A stretch of 52,507 nucleotides of DNA from Thermoflexus hugenholtzii JAD2 (GCA_945877855.1 CAMDWA010000009.1:1-52507); one strand, 5' to 3'; numbered from the stretch's first letter, positions 1 to 7,617 are shown. The notes: generated by a model not told the origin, from the sequence alone. Translations and numbers: made by a program.

Positions 1-4
1 AGGG

Positions 5-190
5 ATCCCTCACAGTTTACCCTGAGTTTATCGAAGGGTATCGGGATGACGCATCGAATATATGAATATATCTAAGTTTCCGAGCAAATTTAAAGACGCA
101 GGGTGCAAGCGCTCTGCGTCCAACAATGTAAATGAACTAGCTTGTCACCCCGAAGCCCTTCGACAGGCTCAGGGTAAACTGCGAGGGGTC
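5..190. repeat. Dispersed inverted repeat containing CCTTCGACAGGCTCAGG
   Basis: The first 356 bases hold no gene I can support. Bases 5-50 and 144-190 are imperfect inverted copies of one another, with the shared core CCCTGAGnnTnTCGAAGGG, separated by about 95 bases. This is the familiar dispersed intergenic repeat type built around CCTTCGACAGGCTCAGG. Bases 220-265 carry a second repeat-like word (CCTCGTTCCTCGTCGGAGTGACA region). Nothing further is recognisable up to base 356. Confidence 0.6.
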
Positions 191-356
191 TTTGCGGTAA
201 ATCGGTGCGACACCCAAGTTATGCAAAGATTCCTCCTCGTTCCTCGTCGGAGTGACAAGTATGATATACAATAAATCCAAGTTCATGAGCAGCAAAGCGA
301 GAAATGAAGGTTCCGCTATCATTTTGCCCATTACAAGTTTTGCCGATTTCACTACC

Positions 357-1193
357 CTACTGTCCCGCCACCCGCGATACAAATTGCCCCAGCGCTGCAA
401 ACAACTCAGCATGGTCTGGCTCGAGGGGTAAAACGTGAGCGCTGTGCGGCAACCAAAGCAATTGCTTATCGGGCGAGCCGATGCGCTCATAAATGGCTTG
501 GGCGCTATGTGGGCTGACTACATGGTCATGTCGCCCTTGCGCAATCAAGGCCGGAACCCGGACATGGGGTAATTCGCGCACAGCCAGTTTGTTAAGCTGC
601 AAAAGCTGATCAACCGCATCAAGCGGGATACGCGCCCGTTTGCGAATGGCGGCAATGACCTGTTTGTCGCTAAAATCGATGACAGCATCAGGCGGGGCAT
701 TGCGCAATACAAATTTTTGCACATGGGGTTGGCTAAAATCGGCGCGGTCGAGTGGGCCAAAATCGGGGACGACATATTTGGCAAGCCGTGCTAACCCAGC
801 CAAGCGGTTGCGCAAGGCAACGGGCGTGCCCATCAATATAATGCCATCAATTTGCCCCAACTCGGCTGGCCGCCGCGCCAACTGTAATGTGACCAAGCCG
901 CCCATCGACAAACCGCACACCAGCACCTTGCTGCACGATTGTCGCAGCGCATGCAGCGATTTTGCCGCAGCCCCCACCCATTCTTGCCACTTGGCCCCGC
1001 GCATTTCGCTTGGGGGGCCGCCGTGTCTGGGCAAAAGTGGGCAATCGACAGTGTAGCCACGCTCGGCAAAATGCAGCCCCAACGGGCGCAACTCGGCGGG
1101 TGAGCCGCTAAAACCATGCACCAGCAACAACCCAATCTCACGGTGGGTGCTGCCCTCATAAAAAAACGCCTGTGCGTTTGGTCGTTCGGTCAA
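357..1193 (-). CDS. Alpha/beta hydrolase, carboxylesterase Est30 / monoacylglycerol lipase type
   Basis: Predicted cytoplasmic serine hydrolase of 278 residues, probably cleaving short acyl or monoacylglycerol esters. The oxyanion motif HGFSG is at residues 26-30, the nucleophile elbow GLSMGG at 94-99 (Ser96), the acid at Asp223 in GRHDHVV and the catalytic His at 253 in HSAHVLPLE; order and length fit the Est30-like carboxylesterases. No signal peptide is present. The start codon is TTG at 1193; no Shine-Dalgarno precedes it, but a TAAAAT -10 box lies nine bases upstream, so the transcript is probably nearly leaderless. It stands alone, about 190 bases downstream of the end of the next minus-strand gene. 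The substrate cannot be told from sequence. Confidence 0.85.
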   Translation of the reverse strand: MTERPNAQAFFYEGSTHREIGLLLVHGFSGSPAELRPLGLHFAERGYTVDCPLLPRHGGPPSEMRGAKWQEWVGAAAKSLHALRQSCSKVLVCGLSMGGLVTLQLARRPAELGQIDGIILMGTPVALRNRLAGLARLAKYVVPDFGPLDRADFSQPHVQKFVLRNAPPDAVIDFSDKQVIAAIRKRARIPLDAVDQLLQLNKLAVRELPHVRVPALIAQGRHDHVVSPHSAQAIYERIGSPDKQLLWLPHSAHVLPLEPDHAELFAALGQFVSRVAGQ

Positions 1194-1202
1194 AGTTGGG
1201 TT

Positions 1203-1208
1203 ATTTTA
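1203..1208 (-). promoter_or_regulatory. -10 box of the esterase gene
   Basis: Reads TAAAAT on the minus strand, nine bases before the TTG start at 1193. No clear -35 box is seen. The spacing implies a leader of only a few bases. Confidence 0.4.
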
Positions 1209-1264
1209 ACGCGATAGGGTATTGGCAGCCAAGTTGACTCGCGCAAATTCTACATTAGCCTGCC

Positions 1265-1296
1265 GCTTAGTGCGCGTCCCAAGACGCGCACTAAGC
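1265..1296. repeat. GC-rich hairpin, GCGCGT family, copy 1
   Basis: Perfect 14-base arms (1265-1278 and 1283-1296) around the loop CCAA; the arm reads GCTTAGTGCGCGTC. A close relative with the same layout lies at 9007-9036. There is no T-run after either arm, so it is not a standard intrinsic terminator. Confidence 0.65.
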
Positions 1297-1385
1297 GATG
1301 ATGAACATAAGGCTTTGTAAGCCCGACAGGTAAAAATCTGTATGACAAAAAATACACACGGCGATCCATCGCTACGCTGGCACTG

Positions 1386-1970
1386 TTACGTAGCACGGGG
1401 ATTAATCGCCGTGCGAATTTTTTTCCATGCATGACTAATCGTAGCTTCGAGTTCGAGTGTTTGCTTTAGCTCATTTTGCACATGCGCTTGCCAATAATGG
1501 GTGGTTTTCGCAACAGCAGTCACCACATTCTTGATCTCATACTTGGTCTCCCAAGCATCACCAGCAGGCACAAACAGGGTCTTACCTTCGTAGCTGGCCT
1601 GCACATTTTCGGCATTAATCGCCTCTGCCAACCAACAGGCCATGCCCGCCGATTCACACATCACCCCAACCCAACCCGGTTTGGCAGCATAAGCCGATAA
1701 ACCGCTGACCAAGGCGATACCGCGCACAATCTCTGCCACCACTCGATCATAATCAGCGATTGCATGAGAGGGGCTATCGGGCGGTAATGGCGCTGGTTGC
1801 AAAACCGTGCCGCGATGTGGGGGACCGCCATCAATGGCCAAGGCACAAAAACTATCCCACATACTGTCCCACGCCACGCTGCCGTCATCGTTATATCGCA
1901 TCGGCGCGGCAGGCATGGGTGTGTTATCTACCGGCACCTTGCCATGTTGGTTTGCTTTAGGGTTGCGCAT
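1386..1970 (-). CDS. Conserved hypothetical protein
   Basis: A 194-residue soluble protein with no signal peptide or membrane segment. The N-terminal half has a distinctive conserved look (RYNDDGSVAWDSMWDSF, then DGGPPHRGT at about residues 49-57), followed by a middle stretch ending in CESAGMACWLAEAI and a C-terminal part with EIKNVVTAVAKTTHYW. I believe related proteins occur in Chloroflexota and Bacilli but know no function. It begins six bases after the stop of the NIPSNAP gene, so the two form an operon transcribed away from pxpA. The last 20 residues are a basic helix (HAWKKIRTAI). Confidence 0.7.
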   Translation of the reverse strand: MRNPKANQHGKVPVDNTPMPAAPMRYNDDGSVAWDSMWDSFCALAIDGGPPHRGTVLQPAPLPPDSPSHAIADYDRVVAEIVRGIALVSGLSAYAAKPGWVGVMCESAGMACWLAEAINAENVQASYEGKTLFVPAGDAWETKYEIKNVVTAVAKTTHYWQAHVQNELKQTLELEATISHAWKKIRTAINPRAT

Positions 1971-1976
1971 CGATTT

Positions 1977-2297
1977 TTATTGCATTACCGAGCGCGATGT
2001 GGGGATAATACGGGTTGATTTAATGACTGAGCGGTCAATATGGGCTTGCACCAATGGCAATAGCTCATTCTTCCAGCGCTCGCTTTCATAGACTGCCTTG
2101 TAAATCTGCACCCGCGCCGCTTCATTTTCAAAACGCCGCATCCAATAAAACATATTGGGGTCGGTTTCGCTCACCCACATGCCCAATACCACTACGCCCA
2201 GTGATGATTGAAAGGGCACAATCACGTCTTGCATCAGGTTAACCCACGCCTCGCGCTTGCCCGGGTGACAGGTATATTCTCTAAATTCGATTAACAT
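1977..2297 (-). CDS. NIPSNAP-family protein
   Basis: A compact 106-residue protein starting MLIEFREYTCHPGKRE, a typical NIPSNAP ferredoxin-like barrel opening, with the family-type VSETDPNMFYWMRRFEN in the middle. Such proteins are small dimeric alpha+beta barrels of poorly known role. The frame stays open further upstream but would run into pxpA on the other strand; start 2297 is preferred because the homology begins there and a perfect TATAAT -10 box sits six bases upstream. It is first in a two-gene operon with the 194-residue protein. Confidence 0.75.
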   Translation of the reverse strand: MLIEFREYTCHPGKREAWVNLMQDVIVPFQSSLGVVVLGMWVSETDPNMFYWMRRFENEAARVQIYKAVYESERWKNELLPLVQAHIDRSVIKSTRIIPTSRSVMQ

Positions 2298-2336
2298 ATG
2301 ATTATTATACGTAATACAGCCGATTAAAATAACCTC
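2298..2336. promoter_or_regulatory. Divergent leaderless promoters, NIPSNAP gene and pxpA
   Basis: Only 39 bases separate the two start codons. On the minus strand TATAAT (2304-2309) is six bases from the NIPSNAP ATG; on the plus strand TAAAAT (2325-2330) is six bases from the pxpA ATG. Neither gene has a Shine-Dalgarno sequence. With the usual six to seven bases from -10 to the transcription start, both messages begin at or next to the start codon. Confidence 0.55.
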
Positions 2337-3098
2337 ATGCAAATTGATCTCAATTGTGATTGTGGTGAAAGCTATGGCCGCTGGGAATTGGGCGATGATG
2401 CCGCCATGTTTCACTATGTTAGCTCGGCCAATGTGGCCTGCGGCGCTCATGCCGGCGACCCTGATGTGATGCGCCAAACGGTGCGCCAAGCCAAAGCTGC
2501 GGGTGTCAGTGTCGGGGCGCATCCCGGGTTCCCCGATTTGCTGGGCTTTGGGCGGCGCGTGGTGCAAATGTCACCCGATGAGGTATTTAACAGCGTGTTA
2601 GCCCAAATTGGCGCGTTATATGCCATTGCCAAAGTAGAGGGCGTGACCTTGGCACATGTTAAAGCGCATGGGGCTTTATATAATTATGCGGCGGTCAACC
2701 CACCCGTTGCCCAAGCCATTGCCGATGCCACAGCGGCGTTTGACAAGCAGCTTATTTTTGTGGCGTTAGCTGGCTCGCCCTTAGTGGCGGCTGGGCAAAA
2801 AGCCGGGTTACATGTCGCCCAAGAGGCCTTTGCCGACCGTGCCTATGAGGCCGATGGCGCATTACGCAACCGCAAATTGGCTGGGGCCATGATCGAAGAC
2901 AATGCGCTGGCGCTGGCCCAAGTCATTCGCATGGTAAAAGAGGGCTACACCCTAAGCCACGATGGACAGCGTGTCGCCATTCAAGCCGACACCATTTGCT
3001 TGCACGGCGATACCCCCGGCGCTGCCGCCCGTGCTCAATTTTTGCGCAATGGCCTTGAACAAGCGGGCATAGCAGTAAAAGTGCAAAGTAGAAAGTAA
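2337..3098 (+). CDS. pxpA: 5-oxoprolinase subunit A (LamB/YcsF family)
   Basis: 253 residues, the normal length for PxpA, the LamB/YcsF-fold subunit that works with PxpB and PxpC to hydrolyse 5-oxoproline (pyroglutamate) to glutamate at the cost of ATP. The start MQIDLNCDCGESYGRW, the metal-site region NVACGAHAGD (about residues 33-42), SVGAHPGFPD and the C-terminal CLHGDTPGA are all diagnostic. No pxpB or pxpC lies in this window. The last residues (KVQSRK) and the stop codon are encoded by the heptamer array that begins at about 3078, so the natural C-terminus has been replaced or extended by repeat DNA. Confidence 0.93.
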   Translation: MQIDLNCDCGESYGRWELGDDAAMFHYVSSANVACGAHAGDPDVMRQTVRQAKAAGVSVGAHPGFPDLLGFGRRVVQMSPDEVFNSVLAQIGALYAIAKVEGVTLAHVKAHGALYNYAAVNPPVAQAIADATAAFDKQLIFVALAGSPLVAAGQKAGLHVAQEAFADRAYEADGALRNRKLAGAMIEDNALALAQVIRMVKEGYTLSHDGQRVAIQADTICLHGDTPGAAARAQFLRNGLEQAGIAVKVQSRK

Positions 3099-3158
3099 AA
3101 AGTGCAAAGGAATAAATGATAGGCACTTTTTACTTTCTACTTTGCACTTTGCACTTTT
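3078..3158. repeat. Heptamer array (GTGCAAA type) forming a hairpin
   Basis: Degenerate 7-base units such as GTGCAAA, GTAGAAA and GTAAAAA. Bases 3081-3105 and 3123-3147 are perfect 25-base inverted copies with a 17-base loop. The left arm encodes the end of PxpA; the right arm touches the stop codon of the convergent binding-protein gene. It could end transcription from both sides. Confidence 0.8.
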
Positions 3159-4163
3159 TTAGCGAAACGCCGAAGCGTTTAGACCTTCGTAGCCATGCAC
3201 AAACTCGGTGAGGGGGAAGGCATGAACGCGGCGAGCAATGGCGGCGGATGGATGTGGAACAAGATTGGGGTGTAGTAACCCAGCCAATAGCTCGGCCCCA
3301 TCGACCACGCGCGGCCCCGGGCGGCTAAAATAGGCAGTGGCATCAACGGCACAAATTTGATTGAGATACGGCGCAGGCAATTCTTTCCATTCTTCACGGT
3401 CTTTTACGGTCTCAAATTGTTGCACACTGCCCGCCAAATCATACCCACACGGCATCACCACCACCATCTCAGGTTGACAATGAATAACATCATCCCATGT
3501 GATACGTGTTGAAGGTTGGCCAGCCACCCCCAACACCGATTGCCCACCCGCAATGGCAATTTGTTCGGGAACCCAGTGGCCGGGCGCAAAAGGCGGATCG
3601 AGCCATTCTAATGCAGCGACGGTGGGTTGATGCGGCGTATTTATACACACCTCCCTGCACTTATCCACACGCGCCCGCAAGTTATCCACAAGTTGTGCAG
3701 ACCTAGCGCGGGTATTTGTGATGTCACCCACCATTAAAATCGTATCAAATATGGCCTCAATGGTGGTGGGTTCGAGCGAAATTACATTCGATGCAAAGCT
3801 GCCCCATTTGCTGTTTAAATCGCGCACAGCGGCTTGCACCGTGCCAAATGACACCGCACAAACATCACATAATTCTTGGGTCAAGATGATATCGGGCTTG
3901 GCTTTTTCAAGCGCCTCATAATTTAGCCCATACAAACTCAGCCCGTCGCGCAGTTGTGACGACACGGCCTTATCAATTTCTGCGGCGCTCATGCTTTGAT
4001 CTTCTGGGCAAAGCTGAATGCCTAAGGTGCTATAAGTCATCACCGGCACGTCGGCGACGTCAAAAGGGTAATCACATTCGTGACTGCGCCCAACCAAATG
4101 ATCGCGCAAGCCAAGGGCGCACACAATTTCGGTGGCGCTAGGGAGTAATGAAACAATTCGCAT
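3159..4163 (-). CDS. Cobalamin-type substrate-binding protein (BtuF-like)
   Basis: A 334-residue protein of the BtuF/FecB binding-protein fold. The start MRIVSLLPSATEIVCALG is the standard opening of this family, followed by GRSHECDYP, ELCDVCAVSFGTVQ and EWLDPPFAPGHWVPE, residues typical of the 'cobalamin-binding protein' subgroup. There is no signal peptide or lipobox. The frame extends 13 residues upstream, but those codons are part of the neighbouring heptamer array, so 4163 is taken as the start. No permease or ATPase of the BtuCD type is adjacent. It may bind a corrinoid or another ligand in the cytoplasm; this is inference. Confidence 0.8.
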   Translation of the reverse strand: MRIVSLLPSATEIVCALGLRDHLVGRSHECDYPFDVADVPVMTYSTLGIQLCPEDQSMSAAEIDKAVSSQLRDGLSLYGLNYEALEKAKPDIILTQELCDVCAVSFGTVQAAVRDLNSKWGSFASNVISLEPTTIEAIFDTILMVGDITNTRARSAQLVDNLRARVDKCREVCINTPHQPTVAALEWLDPPFAPGHWVPEQIAIAGGQSVLGVAGQPSTRITWDDVIHCQPEMVVVMPCGYDLAGSVQQFETVKDREEWKELPAPYLNQICAVDATAYFSRPGPRVVDGAELLAGLLHPNLVPHPSAAIARRVHAFPLTEFVHGYEGLNASAFR

Positions 4164-4171
4164 ATTTTTAT

Positions 4172-4259
4172 GAAAGTGGCAAGTGCAAAGTGCAAAGTGC
4201 AAAGTAGAAATATACTTATATTTTTACTTTGCACTTGCTACTTTCCACTTTGCACTTCT
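4172..4259. repeat. Heptamer array (GTGCAAA type), second copy
   Basis: Four to five GTGCAAA/GTAGAAA-like units on the plus strand face the same word in reverse (TTTGCAC, TTTCCAC) to give an imperfect hairpin. It fills the whole gap between the binding-protein start and the ABC ATPase stop and uses the same word as the array at 3078. Confidence 0.75.
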
Positions 4260-5297
4260 TTAGGCATCAAACGCCTGTTCGATCACGTCTTCGATGGGTG
4301 GGTCTTCGATGGTGAGATCATGCACCGATTGCTCAGCCAACAATCGCGCGGTAACGGCAGCCACCTCACTGGCTTTGACTTGAATAAGCACTTTACCGTC
4401 TTCATTGGGATTAGGCATCACCGTGCCATAATTTGCCAGCAAAGCCGTTTGGCGTGCGCTACCTTCGTCACCCACCGCCAAGCCATTGGCTGCAACAATA
4501 TCTGATACCAATTGCACCCCCAAGGTTTTATAAGGCGCAATTCGCCGTGACAGGTCATTTAAGCCGCCGTCATATTTTAATTTGCCATGATGAATAATAA
4601 TGACGCGCTCGCACAGCGCCGTAACATCAGCCATGTAGTGGCTGGTCAAAATCATGGTAGCACCAGTGCGACGGTTATATTCCTTTAAAAAGGCGCGAAT
4701 CCGGTTTTGCGAGGTAATGTCGAGACCAATCGTTGGCTCATCTAAAAATAACACGGTAGGCCGATGCAGCAACGCCGCCGCCAATTCGCATTTCATACGC
4801 TCGCCCAACGATAAATTTCGCACCGGCTTGCCCAACACATCGCCAATCGCCAACAGATCAACCAATTCATCGAGCGTGCGTTTATATTCGGCCATGGGTA
4901 TGCCATAAATGGCTTGATTGAGCAAAAACGAATCGGAGGCCGGGATATCCCACGACAAGCGATTACGTTGTCCCATCACCAATGTAATCGAACGCAGGTA
5001 ATCGTTGCTGCGCTGCCAAGGCACATAGCCCAACACTTTGGCCCCGCCACCTGTAGGAAAAAGCAACCCTGATAACATTTTGAGAGTGGTTGTTTTACCA
5101 GCGCCATTTGGCCCCAAAAAACCCACAATTTCGCCGCGCCCAATTGAAAAACTGACGGAGCTGACCGCATGAACATCTTTGAAAGTGCGATTGAACACAC
5201 TGCGCAGCGATGCCGCAAACCCCGACTCACGCTCAGAGACGCGATAGGTTTTGCTTAAATTTTCGACCACAATTGGAACTGCATTGGCATTTTGCAT
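4260..5297 (-). CDS. ABC-2 type transporter ATP-binding protein
   Basis: ATPase of 345 residues of the ABC-2 (drug/polysaccharide export) class. Walker A GPNGAGKT is at residues 62-69, the signature LSLGE at 162-166, Walker B FLDEP with Asp186-Glu187, and the H-loop His at 220 in LTSHYM. About 90 extra C-terminal residues follow the core ABC domain, as in the family whose partners are pairs of ABC-2 permeases. No permease is present on either side, so its membrane partner must be elsewhere. The gene follows the MarR gene by about 30 bases on the same strand and may be co-transcribed with it. Confidence 0.88.
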   Translation of the reverse strand: MQNANAVPIVVENLSKTYRVSERESGFAASLRSVFNRTFKDVHAVSSVSFSIGRGEIVGFLGPNGAGKTTTLKMLSGLLFPTGGGAKVLGYVPWQRSNDYLRSITLVMGQRNRLSWDIPASDSFLLNQAIYGIPMAEYKRTLDELVDLLAIGDVLGKPVRNLSLGERMKCELAAALLHRPTVLFLDEPTIGLDITSQNRIRAFLKEYNRRTGATMILTSHYMADVTALCERVIIIHHGKLKYDGGLNDLSRRIAPYKTLGVQLVSDIVAANGLAVGDEGSARQTALLANYGTVMPNPNEDGKVLIQVKASEVAAVTARLLAEQSVHDLTIEDPPIEDVIEQAFDA

Positions 5298-5320
5298 GGT
5301 TAGAATATTAACACGTGAGC

Positions 5321-5360
5321 GAAGGATTAAGGATTAGGGATTGGAGATGGGAGGGGAGGC
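5321..5360. repeat. Heptamer array (GGATTAA type)
   Basis: Units GGATTAA, GGATTAG, GGATTGG and AGATGGG in tandem. The array covers the stop codon of the MarR gene and encodes its Pro-rich last ten residues. Confidence 0.6.
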
Positions 5361-5830
5361 GCTTTCTGATCTTTTTTCACCTTTTCACGCTCCTTTTCCC
5401 ATAGGTTTGCAAAGCGTTCAAAGACATCAGAAATAATTTCCAATTCACTTTCCGAGTAACTTGAAATCAGTTCATCTTGCGCGTTTCGTGCTGATTCAAA
5501 CCATGATGCGACATTTTCAGCAGCCGATTTTGTCGGCGTAATCAACGTCCCACGACGATCATCGGGGTTAGATCGCCGCTCAATTAAGCCGGCTTTTTCG
5601 AGTCGGTCGAGCATGGCTGTTGTTGCGCCAGAAGTAAGCCCAGTTCGCTTGGCAAGCTCTGAAGGCGTCGCCGTGCCTTTAAAAAAGAGCAGCCGAAGAC
5701 ATTCCATGTCAGTCGCATTGAGGCCAGCCCATTCGTTTACCGCATTTTGAAATAGCCGCAAATGAATACCATAATCCCGCACCGCCATCAGCGCACGTTT
5801 CGTTAAGTCTGTCTTTGTGAGTTTGGTCAT
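5327..5830 (-). CDS. MarR-family transcriptional regulator
   Basis: 167 residues with the MarR winged helix: GTATPSELAKRTGLTSGATTAMLDRLEKAGLIERRSNPDDRRGTLI spans about residues 51-96, with the recognition helix and the DDRR wing clear (motif quoted in parts: ELAKRTGLTSGATT, NPDDRRG). It is divergent from the DUF1801 gene and probably represses it through the palindrome at 5886-5914. The tail after KKDQKA (PPLPSPIPNP) is encoded by a heptamer array and is unlikely to be ancestral. The ligand is unknown. Confidence 0.88.
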   Translation of the reverse strand: MTKLTKTDLTKRALMAVRDYGIHLRLFQNAVNEWAGLNATDMECLRLLFFKGTATPSELAKRTGLTSGATTAMLDRLEKAGLIERRSNPDDRRGTLITPTKSAAENVASWFESARNAQDELISSYSESELEIISDVFERFANLWEKEREKVKKDQKAPPLPSPIPNP

Positions 5831-5850
5831 AGAATATTACCAAATTTATC

Positions 5851-5879
5851 TTTACAATCAAGTATCTTTATAGTATAAT
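5851..5879 (+). promoter_or_regulatory. Sigma70-type promoter of the DUF1801 gene
   Basis: TTTACA at 5851-5856 and TATAAT at 5874-5879 with a 17-base spacer. The expected transcription start (about 5886) falls on the left edge of the palindromic operator. Confidence 0.7.
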
Positions 5880-5885
5880 TAAATT

Positions 5886-5914
5886 CATTAAACTTGACAA
5901 TGCCAAGTTCAATG
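5886..5914. promoter_or_regulatory. Candidate MarR operator (palindrome)
   Basis: CATTAAACTTG (5886-5896) and CAAGTTCAATG (5904-5914) are inverted 11-mers with one mismatch and a 7-base centre. The site begins right at the predicted start of transcription of the DUF1801 gene and lies in the MarR intergenic region, the usual place for a self-regulated MarR site. Confidence 0.6.
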
Positions 5915-5967
5915 AAAGGTGACAAAACAACCTAAAATCAGATAAGAAATTAGATAAGGAGATTATC

Positions 5968-6429
5968 ATGCAAGCTACAGACGCAAAAAAAACCACCAAG
6001 AAGTCTAGTGACGGATTCTCAGCCGAAGAAAAAGCCGCGATGAAGGCCCGTGCTCAAGAGTTGAAAGCAGAAGCAAATGCAAGCAAGAATCGGGAAGAAG
6101 GAGAAAAGGCGGTGCTGGCTGCAATCGCGCTGCTAAAAGACAACGATCATGCCATTGCAAAACGATTACATGAGATCATCACGGCAACTGCGCCCCAACT
6201 TTTACCCAAAACCTGGTATGGCTTTCCGGCATATGCCAATAAGGATGGCAAGATTATTTGTTTCTTTCAATCCGCAAGTAAGTTTAGTACAAGGTATGCA
6301 ACCTTCGGGTTCCAGCCTGACGCGAAACTTGATGATGGCAATATGTGGCCGGCCTCTTTTGCCTTGCTAAAGTTGACGGCAATTGAAGAGGAGCGGATCA
6401 TTGCACTTGTAAAGAAAGCCGTGAGCTGA
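5968..6429 (+). CDS. DUF1801 / YdhG-like small protein
   Basis: 153 residues. The core after about residue 50 (AIALLKDNDHAIAKRLHEII, then LLPKTWYGFPAYANKDGKI and ATFGFQPDAKLDDGNMWP) matches the DUF1801 (YdhG/Fra-like alpha+beta) fold, often annotated as an iron chaperone although this role is not proven for most members. The N-terminal 45 residues are a Lys/Glu/Ala-rich charged helix. A good Shine-Dalgarno (AAGGAG, 5956-5961) precedes the ATG. The promoter and operator between it and the divergent MarR gene suggest induction when the regulator lets go. Confidence 0.78.
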   Translation: MQATDAKKTTKKSSDGFSAEEKAAMKARAQELKAEANASKNREEGEKAVLAAIALLKDNDHAIAKRLHEIITATAPQLLPKTWYGFPAYANKDGKIICFFQSASKFSTRYATFGFQPDAKLDDGNMWPASFALLKLTAIEEERIIALVKKAVS

Positions 6430-6435
6430 GGCCTC

Positions 6436-6484
6436 GTTACACCTCACTCATTGCTCATTCCTCAATCTCTAATTCCCCAATTAC
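6436..6484. repeat. Heptamer array (TTGCTCA/TTCCTCA type)
   Basis: Units such as TTGCTCA, TTCCTCA, ATCTCTA and ATTCCCC fill the gap between the convergent DUF1801 and esterase genes. Confidence 0.5.
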
Positions 6485-7599
6485 TTCTTCGGCCATTTCT
6501 CGGCATAAAATTGCACATATTCTTTCATGCGTGAGGCCCAATACACATCACTATGCGCCCCCATACCCACCGAAAACCGTGCCGAGACCCCAGCCGCCAA
6601 CAGTTTTTGATATAAATCATTGGGGCCAGCATAAGAAGGCAAATCTTCGTTACCAACATCTAGCCACACCCGCTGAGTGCGCAGTTGGGCCAATGATGGG
6701 GAATAATTCATCACGCTAAAATCTTCAGGCAGGTCAAAAAAATCGGCTGAGATGGCCGGGCTATGCCCGCCAATAATGCTAAACAATTCGGGGTGGCTAA
6801 ACCCAATCACGGTGGCCCAATACCCCCCGCGTGAAATGCCACCAATGGCTCGCATCTCGCGATTGCGGGCGGTGGCATAGGTTTTATCGACATAGGGCAC
6901 TAAATCACTCACGACAAAATCTTCCCATGAATCTAGGCCATTGTTTGAATAAAGATATTTGCTGGCGTTGCCCATTTCAATATCGTTAAAAGGCATCACC
7001 ATAATAAAGGGCGCAACGGTTTTGGCGTTAATCAATGCATTTGCGACATCAACCACCCCGTCATCCTCCCATTCACCCCAAATATAAAAACGCCCTTGAA
7101 TAAGATAAAGTGTGGGGTATTGTTGTTTTGCAGGGGCATAACAAGGCGGCAAATAAATTTGCACCGAGATTTTGTGCCCCAACACTCGGCTACTTAGGCT
7201 GTCTTCGATCACTTTGCCCGCTGAATCGGTGCAGACTGTGGGCGCAGGAGAAACCGTAGCCGAAGCAATAGCCACAGAAAGCGGGGCTATTGTGGCAATG
7301 GGCAATGGGGTTGGCGCAAGCGTAGAAGTAGGGCGAGAAACTGGCGCAGGTGTAGCGGTGAGGCGCGGGGTTGGGGTAAACGTCGCCGGTGATCGCGTTG
7401 GGGCCATGATGACTTGGGAAGGTGGCTGGGGCGATGGCGCGGCTATATTGATTTGAGTTTGGGCTGCCACTGCGGCGGCATTGGCCTTATTTGCAGCTTG
7501 CAACGTTGACATGATCAAATCGGCCTCAGTCGAGATGAGCATTGCCAATAATGCCGATATCACCAATATGGCGATTATGAAACGTTGAATCCAAATCAC
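6481..7599 (-). CDS. Membrane-anchored esterase (esterase D / enterochelin esterase-like)
   Basis: 372 residues. Residues 6-24 form one hydrophobic helix (signal anchor or signal peptide), followed by a Pro/Thr/Ala-rich linker to about residue 120, then an alpha/beta hydrolase of the putative-esterase family. The nucleophile is Ser256 in GGISRGG (253-259); probable acid Asp319 (VGNEDL) and His349 (GAHSD). The catalytic domain therefore acts outside the membrane. The start codon is GTG at 7599; a TATAAT -10 box (7612-7617 on the complement) is 12 bases upstream. Its substrate is unknown. The gene is monocistronic. Confidence 0.85.
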   Translation of the reverse strand: MIWIQRFIIAILVISALLAMLISTEADLIMSTLQAANKANAAAVAAQTQINIAAPSPQPPSQVIMAPTRSPATFTPTPRLTATPAPVSRPTSTLAPTPLPIATIAPLSVAIASATVSPAPTVCTDSAGKVIEDSLSSRVLGHKISVQIYLPPCYAPAKQQYPTLYLIQGRFYIWGEWEDDGVVDVANALINAKTVAPFIMVMPFNDIEMGNASKYLYSNNGLDSWEDFVVSDLVPYVDKTYATARNREMRAIGGISRGGYWATVIGFSHPELFSIIGGHSPAISADFFDLPEDFSVMNYSPSLAQLRTQRVWLDVGNEDLPSYAGPNDLYQKLLAAGVSARFSVGMGAHSDVYWASRMKEYVQFYAEKWPKK

Positions 7600-7611
7600 A
7601 ATAAACCTTTA

Positions 7612-7617
7612 ATTATA
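7612..7617 (-). promoter_or_regulatory. -10 box of the membrane-anchored esterase
   Basis: TATAAT on the minus strand, 12 bases before the GTG start; no Shine-Dalgarno follows, so the leader would be about five bases. Confidence 0.45.

Noticed and set aside
3159-4202. Longer start for the cobalamin-type binding protein
   Set aside because: The extra 13 residues (MHFALCTCHFHKN) are translated heptamer array; the family begins at MRIVSLLPSATE.
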